DNA of 57,782 nt from Scytonema tolypothrichoides VB-61278 (GTDB lineage Bacteria; Cyanobacteriota; Cyanobacteriia; Cyanobacteriales; Nostocaceae). Of this stretch, positions 27,317 to 35,831 are shown piece by piece (position 1 is the first letter of the stretch; each line of letters opens with the position of its first letter). The notes under the pieces are model-generated. The model did not search any database and was not told the origin of the DNA. It was given only the letters and a program-made list of their open reading frames with translations. The stretch covers positions 418,517 to 476,298 of the forward strand of contig NZ_JXCA02000022.1 of the NCBI RefSeq assembly GCF_000828085.3. The letters run 5' to 3'. The position numbers and the translations under genes were made by a program.

Positions 27317-28096
27317 CTAATCAAAACTCAGATTCGATTCACGATTTTTTTTTTGAAGGCTGTTTAAGGTATACTTGATTTTCCTTTTTAAGACAGATTT
27401 AATTGAAAGATTCGATGCTTCCAAGTTCTGATATGTAGTTTGTTGAAGCTGATAAAGTTCAGGATGAACTAAAGAAACAGGTTCAGATGTCGTGAAATAA
27501 AAATTATTTTTAAGTTTAGGGTAATTTGACAAAGACGATTGCCGTACAAATAATAACATATTTTGTGAATACCACCAATCCACATTTTTGTTTTGCCAGA
27601 ATTTTATTCTTAAACAATCAAATAGAACATATCCTTTTTCATAAAAAAGATTAGCCCAATAGTTAGGCCATTGGCAATTATAATGGTGTTCACCAGGTTG
27701 GTAAGGTAAAGCTGCTGAAAAAAGAATAACAGGACCTAAGTTAACAAGCCCATCAACAAAAGATTCTGCGTTTTGAGCAGGCAGATGCTCAGCAACCTCT
27801 AGAGATACCACGAGATCAAAAGTTGCTTCAATTGTAAGCGGTTTCGTCAAATCATGAGCCAGGAAAGATTTTTGTGAAATCTTGAGCTTATTGACATCAA
27901 CATAATCACCATCAATTCCTAAAATATCTTCGACTCCATGTTCTTTAAAGACAGATAACCATGCACCTAGACCACAACCAACATCGATGACACGTTTGGG
28001 TTGAATCAAGTCTATAATAAATGGGGCAACTTCTTGAGCAGAATTCAAAGAAGAATTAACGCTGGATATAGAATGGTCTTCTGCGTAGGGTTGCAT
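27317..28096 (-). CDS. Class I SAM-dependent methyltransferase
   Basis: A 259-residue protein with SAM motif I RVIDVGCGLGAWLSVFKEHG (about residues 35-54), acidic loop GIDGDYVD, motif III DLVVSLEVAEHLP and GPVILFSAALPYQPGEHHYN. The fold is clear; the substrate is not. It resembles methyltransferases linked with glycan or lipid modification (Methyltransf_23-like). No such gene is part of the usual ebo or scy sets, yet here it lies between eboE and eboF on the same strand. A perfect 20-bp palindrome stands 65 nt upstream. The AT-rich coding sequence differs from its neighbours, which suggests a later arrival. O-methylated or otherwise modified scytonemins are known, so a tailoring role is possible but unproven. 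Confidence 0.75.
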   Translation of the reverse strand: MQPYAEDHSISSVNSSLNSAQEVAPFIIDLIQPKRVIDVGCGLGAWLSVFKEHGVEDILGIDGDYVDVNKLKISQKSFLAHDLTKPLTIEATFDLVVSLEVAEHLPAQNAESFVDGLVNLGPVILFSAALPYQPGEHHYNCQWPNYWANLFYEKGYVLFDCLRIKFWQNKNVDWWYSQNMLLFVRQSSLSNYPKLKNNFYFTTSEPVSLVHPELYQLQQTTYQNLEASNLSIKSVLKRKIKYTLNSLQKKNRESNLSFD

Positions 28097-28669
28097 TTGT
28101 TTCGCCTCAAATAAAATTAGAAAAAGTATGAGATAGTAAGCACTATGAACTTTTACATTTATATGACATATATGTCATATAGTTATGCCTGAAAATTTTG
28201 CTCAGATGACAACATATTCAGTTTCATTGCGTGCGCCTAACTTAAAGATTAGAATGGTTGAGCTTTCAGAAAACTCTTGTTTAAGACATTGAGAGTAGAC
28301 ATGGGTATAATATATTTGTTTTCTATACGATGAAAATAGCTTTTACCTGGTGTAGGAGACTTGTGAACTTAAAACATAATAGCTTATCTTATATCTTGTA
28401 CCTATCCGTAGAAACCTTGATTTAGTGAAAAGCAGCGCAATAAGTTACATTACTTTTCTTCAACTTGATTCCTACATTGAAAACTTTGAGTGTTGTACTG
28501 GTTCATGAAATGACATCAATTTTTTTTGGTGCAAGATGTCAGTTATTTGATTTCATCAAGTGTTTTTGTGTTGTGGCTTCCAACTCAAACACTTACTAGA
28601 TACTGATTTTGAATGAGAAGCGGTAATTCAATAGAAACATTAATTGAATGTTTCGCTTTCATATCCTTT
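28097..28669. other. AT-rich spacer between the methyltransferase gene and eboE
   Basis: 573 nt with no convincing gene. It contains the palindrome at 28161-28180; the remainder shows only AT-rich sequence. An unsupported 35-codon frame lies at 28185-28292. Confidence 0.6.
28161..28180. promoter_or_regulatory. Perfect 20-bp palindrome upstream of the methyltransferase gene
   Basis: ATATGACATATATGTCATAT is identical to its own reverse complement. Its position, 65 nt before the start codon, fits an operator for a dimeric regulator. Confidence 0.55.
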
Positions 28670-29890
28670 TCATAACATTTTGGAGAACACCCACTCATAC
28701 TCTCGTTGGATTGATGCGAGTAAATCTAGTTTCATCTCAGTCGGCAGCACTTCCCAAGTATAAGTTTCAATTTCCAGATGGCTACAGGCATGATTGATTT
28801 GTAGCAAGTCTAACACAGTAGAAATGTCGTCTTGGGTAGACTGGAACAACTGGTAGTCGTGGATAAAAATCGGCACATGGAAGTGAATCCGCCATTCACG
28901 TTCTGTGGTATAATCCAAATCTGGTAAAGCTTTTTCCAAATCTGTATAATGACGTAATTGTCCTGTACTTTCGCGTGCTATGACTTGGTGTAAGTACGTA
29001 GACTCGGCAAAAGGAAGTAACCGCTTTTTCACTAGAGAGCGCTGTTCTGTGTCGTTGGGTATGTTCACTTGCAACGCGGCACTGATTTGAATCTTACCAA
29101 CTTGAATACCTGCGGCTTGAAATTGCTTGAAAACCGAAACTGGGTTTTCATACTCTACGGCAAAGTGGCACGTGTCATAACAAACACGGACGTGTTCTAG
29201 TATCAAAGCTTCAGCTGCTTTTAAAGAAATCCCCAGATACTGTGCTAAATATTCTCCCCCAATAGGCAATAAGTGCGTCTGGAAATAATCAACAACTTCG
29301 GCAGCATTTTCTATTAATCCATCTGGTTCTGGTTCCAAATCTATGTGCAGGAGTTTTCCTGTTTCGGTTCGGATGCGTGCCATTTCCGCCACGACCTGTG
29401 CTAGGTTGAGGCTGGCGCTGCTTGTTAAGGATGCCAGGAAAAGTTGATTTCCCTTGAACCAAGGCTTATATGACAACGGTAGTGTAGAAATGCTACCTTC
29501 CATATCCGGTGGCAAGAGTTGTGCCAGGATGTTTACCAGTCGTAGGGTATACTCCAATCGCTCCTGCTTAGACCAGTCTGGTGCATAAACTTGGTCTTTG
29601 ACAACCTGCCAATGAAATCCACCGAAGGGAAAACCATTTAAGGTAAATACGTATAAGTCCAGTTCTGTCAACCATGACTGAAACTCACCTAAGGCGTTTC
29701 CTTGTAGCAGTTCTCTGGTTGCGACATCCGCCAAACGCAATCCAATACCATAGGGTTTTTCTGGGGCTAGCTGTGCTTTGAGTGCAGGAATGTATTGCTT
29801 TAAGTTGGCAAAGACTTTAGTCCATTCTTCACCAGGATGAATATTCGTGCAGTAGGTTAGGTGAAAGTTGTGATTTGTTTCTATTTTCAT
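28670..29890 (-). CDS. eboE: EboE: TIM-barrel metabolite-traffic protein
   Basis: A 406-residue protein of the xylose-isomerase-like TIM-barrel type. It starts NHNFHLTYCTNIHPGEEW, a hallmark of EboE, and continues with LYVFTLNGFPFGGFH, HIDLEPEPDGLIE (a likely metal ligand Glu) and VCYDTCHFAVEYENP (Asp and His). The reaction is unknown. The ebo genes occur in many bacteria with different pathways and in scytonemin producers are required for monomer export. It ends the eboD-eboE pair, 283 nt after eboD, and is followed by a long spacer. Confidence 0.85.
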   Translation of the reverse strand: MKIETNHNFHLTYCTNIHPGEEWTKVFANLKQYIPALKAQLAPEKPYGIGLRLADVATRELLQGNALGEFQSWLTELDLYVFTLNGFPFGGFHWQVVKDQVYAPDWSKQERLEYTLRLVNILAQLLPPDMEGSISTLPLSYKPWFKGNQLFLASLTSSASLNLAQVVAEMARIRTETGKLLHIDLEPEPDGLIENAAEVVDYFQTHLLPIGGEYLAQYLGISLKAAEALILEHVRVCYDTCHFAVEYENPVSVFKQFQAAGIQVGKIQISAALQVNIPNDTEQRSLVKKRLLPFAESTYLHQVIARESTGQLRHYTDLEKALPDLDYTTEREWRIHFHVPIFIHDYQLFQSTQDDISTVLDLLQINHACSHLEIETYTWEVLPTEMKLDLLASIQREYEWVFSKML

Positions 29891-30173
29891 CTGTATTTTT
29901 AATCGCGCCTGTTATCCTTGACTGAACTTGTTATGAAAGCCTGCTTATACCAATTTGAAAAAAGAATGCGACAGATACACACTCCCAAACCCTTGCGATG
30001 TCTGACTTTCTTCATTTTGATAGCGCAGCGTGCCCGTAGGGCATACTTTGAATGAGCGAATGAGCGAATTGGTATTAAAGGTTTGGAACCGCAGATGAAC
30101 ACAAATGACACAGATAAACTATCTGCGTCTATCTGTGTCCATCTGTGGTAAAATTCAAAAATTTTCAACCGTC
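29891..30173. repeat. eboD-eboE spacer with dispersed repeats
   Basis: The stretch AGATGAACACAAATGACACA (30092-30111) and the near-complementary TCTGTGTCCATCTGT (30131-30145) form a broad hairpin. GAATGAGC is repeated at 30050-30065. The GCAGCGTGCCCGTAGGGCATA stretch near 30027 is of a repeat type also seen at 33241. No gene is supported on either strand. Confidence 0.6.
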
Positions 30174-31412
30174 TCACATCACACATTCCCAACCTGAGGC
30201 TGGTAAGGAAGAATTGTAAAACTCGCTCAACAACCAAGTTGCTTGCCGAAATAGAGATATATCTACTTCATGAACTTCTATACCAATACCTATACCTTGC
30301 AATAGCGTGAGGGTTAATTCACCGCCCAGGTGTTCGCGAAACTCACTCAGCCCCCGGAACAAGCAACGGGGATGTTCCAGTTCTGTTATTTTTTCAGACA
30401 GTTCTGGTACGTACAGTAGAAAGTTTAATGACAACAAAGTATTTAATATCCGCTGCCATTCTAACCGAGACAGCAGCCCGATTAGGTAGGAATAGGTACT
30501 GTCCAAAGCAATACCGATCGCCACTGCTTCCCCATGACGTAATCTATGATTTGTCAGCTGTTCAAGTTTATGTGCTGCCCAATGACCAAAATCTAATGGA
30601 CGAGATGAACCCACTTCAAACGGATCACCATTGTTAGCAATATGCTCCATGTGCAATTGAGCACAACGGTATATGACTTGTTGCATGGAGTTCAAGTCTC
30701 GACAGATGAGTGCATCAGCGTGGGTACTGATGTACTCAAAGAAGTCAGCATCCTTGATCAGCGCAACTTTTACTGCTTCTGCGATTCCACAACGCCAGTC
30801 ACGGTCATTTAGGGAAGTTAAGAAGCTAAAATCATTTAAAACTGCATAGGGTGGAGCAAAAGTGCCAAGAAAATTCTTTTTGCCAAAGGCGTTAATTCCG
30901 TTCTTGACTCCTACAGCAGAATCATTTTGTGCTAACACTGTTGTCGGAATACGAATCAGACGAATTCCTCGATGTGCTGTTGCTGCTGCATATCCAACTA
31001 AGTCTAATACAGCACCACCACCAATTCCTAATATATAGGAGTGGCGGCAAATCCCCACTTCATCTATGATTTGGTGAATTTTTGAGAGTTCGTTTGGATC
31101 GTTTTTGGCTGCTTCTCCTCCTTTGATGATGATTGGATCGCAAGCAAGTTTGAGTGTGTCTGGATAGCGATCGCAATAAGCAGCGATTTGCTTGAGTAGC
31201 GTCCGTCGAGACTGCAATAATCCTGAATCTACAATTGCTAAGACTTTTTTTGGTCCAACTTCCCCATCGCCAGCAATCACTTGTGCCAGCAGGGAATTTT
31301 TCAGATCAAACACACCATTGGTAAAATGCACCCCGTAGTGGAAAGTCACTGAGAAACTTTGCCGGATGGGTTGCAGATTAAGTGTTGCCTTTTGCCTGAT
31401 GTCTATTACCAT
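30174..31412 (-). CDS. eboD: EboD: dehydroquinate-synthase-like protein
   Basis: A 412-residue member of the DHQS fold. The NAD-binding GIGGGAVLDLVGYAAATAHR, RIPTTVLAQNDSAVGVKNGI, FGKKNFLGTFAPP, GIAEAVKVALIKD and DFGHWAAHKLE with HGEAVAIGIALDS hold the metal ligands. It is about 50 residues longer than AroB and its text (KNGINAFGKKNFLG, RPLDFGHWAAHKLEQLT) is that of EboD rather than of shikimate-pathway AroB. In the Nostoc punctiforme scytonemin cluster an aroB gene is reported beside dsbA, so the two names may have been used for related genes. Its ATG overlaps the dsbA stop by 7 nt (ATGGTAA), so the two are translationally coupled. Confidence 0.85.
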   Translation of the reverse strand: MVIDIRQKATLNLQPIRQSFSVTFHYGVHFTNGVFDLKNSLLAQVIAGDGEVGPKKVLAIVDSGLLQSRRTLLKQIAAYCDRYPDTLKLACDPIIIKGGEAAKNDPNELSKIHQIIDEVGICRHSYILGIGGGAVLDLVGYAAATAHRGIRLIRIPTTVLAQNDSAVGVKNGINAFGKKNFLGTFAPPYAVLNDFSFLTSLNDRDWRCGIAEAVKVALIKDADFFEYISTHADALICRDLNSMQQVIYRCAQLHMEHIANNGDPFEVGSSRPLDFGHWAAHKLEQLTNHRLRHGEAVAIGIALDSTYSYLIGLLSRLEWQRILNTLLSLNFLLYVPELSEKITELEHPRCLFRGLSEFREHLGGELTLTLLQGIGIGIEVHEVDISLFRQATWLLSEFYNSSLPASGWECVM

Positions 31413-32050
31413 ATTTTTGTGGATATTTCTATAAGCGCGGCACGATTTAAAGCTTGAAGGAACACCTCGCTTGAATGTGAACCGTCAACGCTGACTTTGT
31501 TGTTGATAACGTAAAAAGGCACGCTAGTGATGCCATTCAATCGAGCAAATGTTGACTCGGCTAGAACCCTATCGCCAAGAGCGTTACTGTTCAATTGCAG
31601 TCGTAACTTAGTAGAATCCATGCCATATTTTGTGCCGATCGCAACAATAACGTCAAGGTCACCGAGGTTCAAACCCTCTTCAAAGTAAGCCTTGTAAACT
31701 CCTTGCACTACATCGTTTTTGATGTCATCTGGTGCTAACGCAATCAATCGATGGGAAAGTATACTATTAACAGCCAGATGAATATTGTTAAAATCTAATT
31801 TTACTCCTGCTGCATGACCAATATTTCGCACGTGGTCAAATAGCTTCTCTATTGCTTGCGGTTCTATGCCTTTTCTGTGTTGCATGTAGCTACGAAATTC
31901 GCAGCCAGCAGCAGGAATGGAATTGTCTAAAAGAAATGGGTGCCACCTAATTTTGACTGTTTGTTGATATTGTGCCAAAGCATCAAAAAGATGTTTATGA
32001 CCGATTCGGCACCACGGGCATACGGTATCGTGATAGATGTCGATCAGCAT
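31406..32050 (-). CDS. dsbA: DsbA/FrnE-like thioredoxin-fold oxidoreductase
   Basis: A 214-residue protein with the redox motif CPWC at residues 11-14 (HDTVCPWCRIGHKHL) and the cis-Pro loop GITSVPFYVINNK near residue 176, followed by SEVFLQAL. It is the DsbA family member found in scytonemin clusters. There is no signal peptide: the active site is close to the very N-terminus, as in cytoplasmic FrnE-like proteins. Its start lies inside tyrA (56-nt overlap) and its stop overlaps eboD, so the three form one translationally linked unit. Its role in pigment formation is unknown; oxidation of a protein partner or of an intermediate is possible. Confidence 0.88.
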   Translation of the reverse strand: MLIDIYHDTVCPWCRIGHKHLFDALAQYQQTVKIRWHPFLLDNSIPAAGCEFRSYMQHRKGIEPQAIEKLFDHVRNIGHAAGVKLDFNNIHLAVNSILSHRLIALAPDDIKNDVVQGVYKAYFEEGLNLGDLDVIVAIGTKYGMDSTKLRLQLNSNALGDRVLAESTFARLNGITSVPFYVINNKVSVDGSHSSEVFLQALNRAALIEISTKIW

Positions 32051-33176
32051 GGTTTTCGTGACTCAGGTTGGAAGAAGTAATGCTTTGTTCGCGAAAAAAG
32101 TTTTGAGCAGTTTCAAATTCCTGGATGATTGTACCTCGGTCTTTGTGTGCGACTAACCTTGCCAAACGGTTGTAAGTATCGGCTAACTTAGCAATGGCAT
32201 GACATCTATCTTGCGTAGCAAGCATAATGTCCACACATAAGTGTGGGCTTTGAGTAAACAAACGCTTGATGATGTCTATTTCTTGACGGTAGCTTGGACT
32301 TGACATACACAAACTGCGCCCTATGTCAATTTTTTCTTGTGCTAAGAAAACGCCAACGCTAAATCTGGAGAAGTGCCTTGTTGCCTGAATAATCACCATC
32401 ATGTAGTCGTGTTCTTCAGGTGTTGAGACTATCACTTCTCCACCCTGACTTTTGATAAAGTCTAATAACCACTCAAATGAATCGTCGTTCCGACCTGGAC
32501 AGGCTACTACCTTCTGTCCAGCGAAGGATTTGACATTTGGACCAAACATGGGATGCAATCCCATAACCGGACCACGATGGTGTTCAAGCATCGCTTGAAC
32601 AGGCTCAGTTTTGAGACTTGTGATGTCACAAAGTGCTGTGGTTGGTGCAAGATATTGAGCCGTACGCTTTATAACATCTGCTGTCCACTGAATTGGAACA
32701 GAGACTATCACAAGTTCAGCACAACTGAGCAGCTTGTCTGCATATTCCCAGTCTTCATTTTCGAGAATACTTACATTGTGACCAGCTGCTGTCAGTTGCT
32801 GAGTAAAGAATTTACCCATTCTCCCAGCACCACCTATGATGGTGATTCTCCTGGGTGTTATCTGTGTAGCCGAAGATGAATCAACTGTGGAAAGGGCAGC
32901 ATAACAACTGTTAACTAAATTTACCCGAACTGATTCAGGAACACCAGCTTGAGCAAGTAAAGAGCCGAGAGTTGCTAGTTGTTCTTCTATAGCTGAAATT
33001 TTGGATGCTGTTAAAAGTGTATGGCGATCATTCGTGTGGATCTGGTGTTTTGTGCGTTCAGCGTAGCTCTGCCGTAGGCAATCGCCATCGCCCCCAAGGG
33101 CAATGCTTGCTGTGTGAGTATCACGCTGCGGATCACACAGGCTTTGATCAGTTTGTTTGAGCAATTCTTGAGTCAT
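31995..33176 (-). CDS. tyrA: Prephenate dehydrogenase (TyrA) with a repeat-derived N-terminal insert
   Basis: Makes 4-hydroxyphenylpyruvate from prephenate; this is one of the two substrates of ScyA. The NAD loop ITIIGGAGRMGKFFTQQL lies at 111-128, then VIVSVPIQW, CDITSLKTEP, VMGLHPMFGPNVKS and VIIQATRHFSRF, as in the dehydrogenase part of E. coli TyrA. The 393-residue protein has about 105 residues before the NAD loop. These do not make a full chorismate-mutase domain, and residues 27-41 (ALGGDGDCLRQSYAE) are encoded by a dispersed palindromic repeat. The start is therefore not certain. It is the first gene of tyrA-dsbA-eboD. Confidence 0.88.
   Translation of the reverse strand: MTQELLKQTDQSLCDPQRDTHTASIALGGDGDCLRQSYAERTKHQIHTNDRHTLLTASKISAIEEQLATLGSLLAQAGVPESVRVNLVNSCYAALSTVDSSSATQITPRRITIIGGAGRMGKFFTQQLTAAGHNVSILENEDWEYADKLLSCAELVIVSVPIQWTADVIKRTAQYLAPTTALCDITSLKTEPVQAMLEHHRGPVMGLHPMFGPNVKSFAGQKVVACPGRNDDSFEWLLDFIKSQGGEVIVSTPEEHDYMMVIIQATRHFSRFSVGVFLAQEKIDIGRSLCMSSPSYRQEIDIIKRLFTQSPHLCVDIMLATQDRCHAIAKLADTYNRLARLVAHKDRGTIIQEFETAQNFFREQSITSSNLSHENHADRHLSRYRMPVVPNRS
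33054..33115. repeat. Dispersed repeat within tyrA
   Basis: GCGTAGCTCTGCCGTAGGCA (33060-33079) followed by ATCGCC is a well-known type of cyanobacterial repeat, normally intergenic. Here it is read in frame by tyrA. Confidence 0.65.
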
Positions 33177-33230
33177 AATAGGTTATTTAGGGCGAATGAG
33201 CAGATGCAAACAACACAAAGACGCTCTAAG

Positions 33231-33347
33231 GCGAAGTTGTAGAGACGTTGCCCTTCGGGTATGTCCTTCGGACACGCTGCGCTAACGCCAGTCGCCTGGC
33301 TGTCGGGAAACCCTCCCGCAGCGCTGGACTCACATGCAACGTCTCTA
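33231..33347. repeat. Composite dispersed repeat between the glycosyltransferase gene and tyrA
   Basis: GTTGTAGAGACGTTGCCCTT at the left and the complementary GCAACGTCTCTAC (33336-33348) at the right enclose palindromic segments (TCCTTCGGA, GGGAAACCCTCCC, CGCCAGTCGCCTGGC). The same GGGA-ACCCTCC and GCGCTGGACTC pieces occur beside the TnpB relic. No gene is present in 33177-33417. Confidence 0.75.
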
Positions 33348-33417
33348 CGAAATTTCTATAATTTCAAAACAACTCAGAATTAATGACATGAACCACTAGT
33401 GACTAATGACTAATGAC

Positions 33418-34713
33418 CTAAATATCAATAATCGATTCGCTAGAAGTCAATTTTGGTAACATACCAAAAGAAGGTGATTCGGAACTTGTAGCAATAACTT
33501 CACTAAATAGGGCTTCGTACTCAGCTAAGGCTTGCTCAAACGAATAATGTTCTACAGCAAACAGCCTTCCAAAGTAACCTAGCTTTGCTACTTTTCTTGG
33601 ATTGTTATACAAATCCACGATTCCTTCTGCTAACGCTTGCGGTGATTCTGGTGCAACAACTATGCCGCCGCCACTGTTACGCACTGCCCGTGCTGCTGTA
33701 CCAGAGACGGGAACTGATGCGACAATAGGACGACCACTAGCCAACAACAGTGGGATTTTGGAAGGCATATTGAAGGATATAACATTGCGCTTTTGCACCA
33801 CCAAACCCACATCTGCTGCTGCCAGCATTTCGGGTAGTTTTTCTCGCGGCATTAAAGGTACAAGCAACACGTTGTCAGCCCCACATTTTTGACAATATGC
33901 CTCCAATCTTTTCAATGCTTTTTCTTCTCCAGCAATGACAAAGACGATTTGTGGTATATCTCGCAGACTAGATGCAGCTTCGATGACTGTTTCTAATCCT
34001 TGTGTCAAGGCAATGTTGCCGGAGTAAAGCGCAACAAATTTATCTTGGAGTTGATAAGCGATGCGAAATGGGTTGCTCTTTTTTGGTAAGGGGCGGATAA
34101 AATTCACATTTACCCAATTGGGAATGCAAACAATTTTTTGGGCTGGGACTCCCTTGTCAATTAAATTTTCAACAAACCCATCGGCAATCACGCTAATAGT
34201 GTGTGCGCTACGGTATGCAAATTGCTCTATGGCTTGCAAAGCACGAATCATCCATTGATTTTTGATCAGTCCAATGCGCACAGCGGCTTCTGGTAATATA
34301 TCTTGTACATTTAGTACAACTGGACATTTATGTAACCACCCAAGCAGCGTTGCTGGTAAGGATACCAATAATGGTGGAACTGTCAGGAGAATAACATCAG
34401 CTTGCCAACCGTTGAGAGCTTGTGGCAAGCTTGTAAACACAAAGCTCAACTCCAAGAGCAATCTATCTATCAGGTTTGGTTTAGATTTAATTCGTAAATA
34501 ACTACGCTGGATCGTCACGCCGTTTTTTTGTTCGGTCATGTACCACTTGCCCCGATACTCTTGGTATATCTCCCGTTGGGGATAATTAGGCATTCCTGTA
34601 ATCACTCGCACTTGGTGACCTTGCTTTACCAGTCCTTCCGCCAGTTCAGTCATTAAAGGGGCAATTCCGATTGGCTCTGGATGATAGTTGTAAGAATAAA
34701 TAAGAATCCGCAT
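33418..34713 (-). CDS. Family 4 (WcaI-like) glycosyltransferase
   Basis: A 431-residue GT-B enzyme. The N-terminal half begins MRILIYSYNYHPEPIGIAPL, a WcaI-type signature, and the C-terminal half contains VALYSGNIALTQGLETVIEA (nucleotide-sugar domain start), FVIAGEEKAL, MPREKLPEMLAAADVGLVVQ and SFNMPSKIPLLLASGRPIVA. A glycosyltransferase gene stands at the same place, between scyF and tyrA, in the Nostoc punctiforme cluster. Its product is not established: it could act on sheath polysaccharide or on a pigment intermediate. Spacers of 170 and 241 nt separate it from eboC and tyrA. Confidence 0.85.
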   Translation of the reverse strand: MRILIYSYNYHPEPIGIAPLMTELAEGLVKQGHQVRVITGMPNYPQREIYQEYRGKWYMTEQKNGVTIQRSYLRIKSKPNLIDRLLLELSFVFTSLPQALNGWQADVILLTVPPLLVSLPATLLGWLHKCPVVLNVQDILPEAAVRIGLIKNQWMIRALQAIEQFAYRSAHTISVIADGFVENLIDKGVPAQKIVCIPNWVNVNFIRPLPKKSNPFRIAYQLQDKFVALYSGNIALTQGLETVIEAASSLRDIPQIVFVIAGEEKALKRLEAYCQKCGADNVLLVPLMPREKLPEMLAAADVGLVVQKRNVISFNMPSKIPLLLASGRPIVASVPVSGTAARAVRNSGGGIVVAPESPQALAEGIVDLYNNPRKVAKLGYFGRLFAVEHYSFEQALAEYEALFSEVIATSSESPSFGMLPKLTSSESIIDI

Positions 34714-34883
34714 TATCCGTTTCTTTGTTAGGTAAGGTCAAATCGACAGTGTGAGTTTTGTTGTTTTCTTACAAGATGCACGGTGAGTCGCGGTCTATAG
34801 GCTAAGCTGAGTAGTATAAATCCAGCATATTCCCTGATGTTTACTCCTGATATTAGCTCTAAGATATAATTTTAACGTGTGCC

Positions 34884-35798
34884 TCAAGTAACAGCAAAGA
34901 TTTGTGACAAAGCTATTGAAATTGGCAACAGACAGAGGATGAGTAATCCGTATGGCAAGCTAGCAAAACCAGCAGCAACTGTGGCGTCTAAAACAATGAG
35001 TGACAAGACTCCTGCACGCACGGCTGTGCGAATATTTTCTGGAGATGGTTGACTCACTGCTTTGATAAAAGGTAGTAAGACCCGCACAGCCAGCAATATA
35101 ACGAATGGCAAGACTGAAAGCAGGTGATAATTCTCTAACAACGAGAGTCCTAATAAAGCGGCAATAACTATGCCAATAAGTATAAGGGTGATACCACCAG
35201 TACTACTTTTACCTCCATGAACTTCACCCCGGCTAAGAGTTGTGATGGCAGCAATGTAAACAATGGGAATCAGCGCTAAAAACCAATAGTTTGATACCAT
35301 TGGTGAAACTGCGCTCACACCAAGCATGAGGTTGCCACCGCGACAAAGCCCCATGTTGAGCGGACCAAAAATAGGGTTGTGCTTGCTGTAAGCATCGTAG
35401 AGGATCGCAGCAGCTGCAATCCCACAACCTAGAGTGGCACTCAACCAGGAGACTTGAGAAGCTGCCAGTATGCCAGCACTCAAAAGCAAACCTCCCAGAA
35501 TAGATGCACCTTGACGGGATGCTCTACCGCTGGGAATAGGTCGCTCAGGTCTTTCTATAGCGTCTATTTCCGCATCAAAAACATCATTAAAAACAATACC
35601 ACCGCCATATAAACCTGTAGTTGCTAGAAGCAACCATGCAAGTGATATCAAATCAGAGGAAGATAGGGAAATAAAAACAATGCATCCTGAAGCAGCGAAC
35701 CCAGCTAGAATATCTGCCCACGCGGTAACGATGTTAGCAGGTCGCAGTAACTGGAGATATGCCCAAAGGCGAGAAGAATTTAAGGTTGCAGCGTTCAT
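34884..35798 (-). CDS. eboC: EboC: UbiA-family prenyltransferase-like membrane protein
   Basis: A 304-residue protein with about eight membrane helices. The first Asp-rich motif is NDVFDAEIDAIERPERPIPS (residues 71-90); the second motif region reads YDAYSKHNPIFG, which lacks the full DxxxD of active UbiA enzymes. UbiA proteins join prenyl chains to aromatic acceptors, and EboC is needed for scytonemin monomer export. Whether it prenylates the monomer is not known. It lies 33 nt after eboB, in line with eboA-eboB-eboC cotranscription. Confidence 0.88.
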   Translation of the reverse strand: MNAATLNSSRLWAYLQLLRPANIVTAWADILAGFAASGCIVFISLSSSDLISLAWLLLATTGLYGGGIVFNDVFDAEIDAIERPERPIPSGRASRQGASILGGLLLSAGILAASQVSWLSATLGCGIAAAAILYDAYSKHNPIFGPLNMGLCRGGNLMLGVSAVSPMVSNYWFLALIPIVYIAAITTLSRGEVHGGKSSTGGITLILIGIVIAALLGLSLLENYHLLSVLPFVILLAVRVLLPFIKAVSQPSPENIRTAVRAGVLSLIVLDATVAAGFASLPYGLLILCLLPISIALSQIFAVT

Positions 35799-35831
35799 AG
35801 CAAGCAGGTGGAGGAGGAAAAGATTGACTTT

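Noticed and set aside
28185-28292. 35-codon frame after the 20-bp palindrome
   Set aside because: No RBS, no family and no supporting context; the palindrome is better explained by the methyltransferase gene.
29899-30237. 112-codon minus-strand frame between eboE and eboD
   Set aside because: It overlaps the end of eboD and consists of dispersed repeats.
30174-31412. Shikimate-pathway AroB
   Set aside because: The protein is longer than AroB and carries EboD-type text; DHQ synthase activity for the pathway is not claimed.
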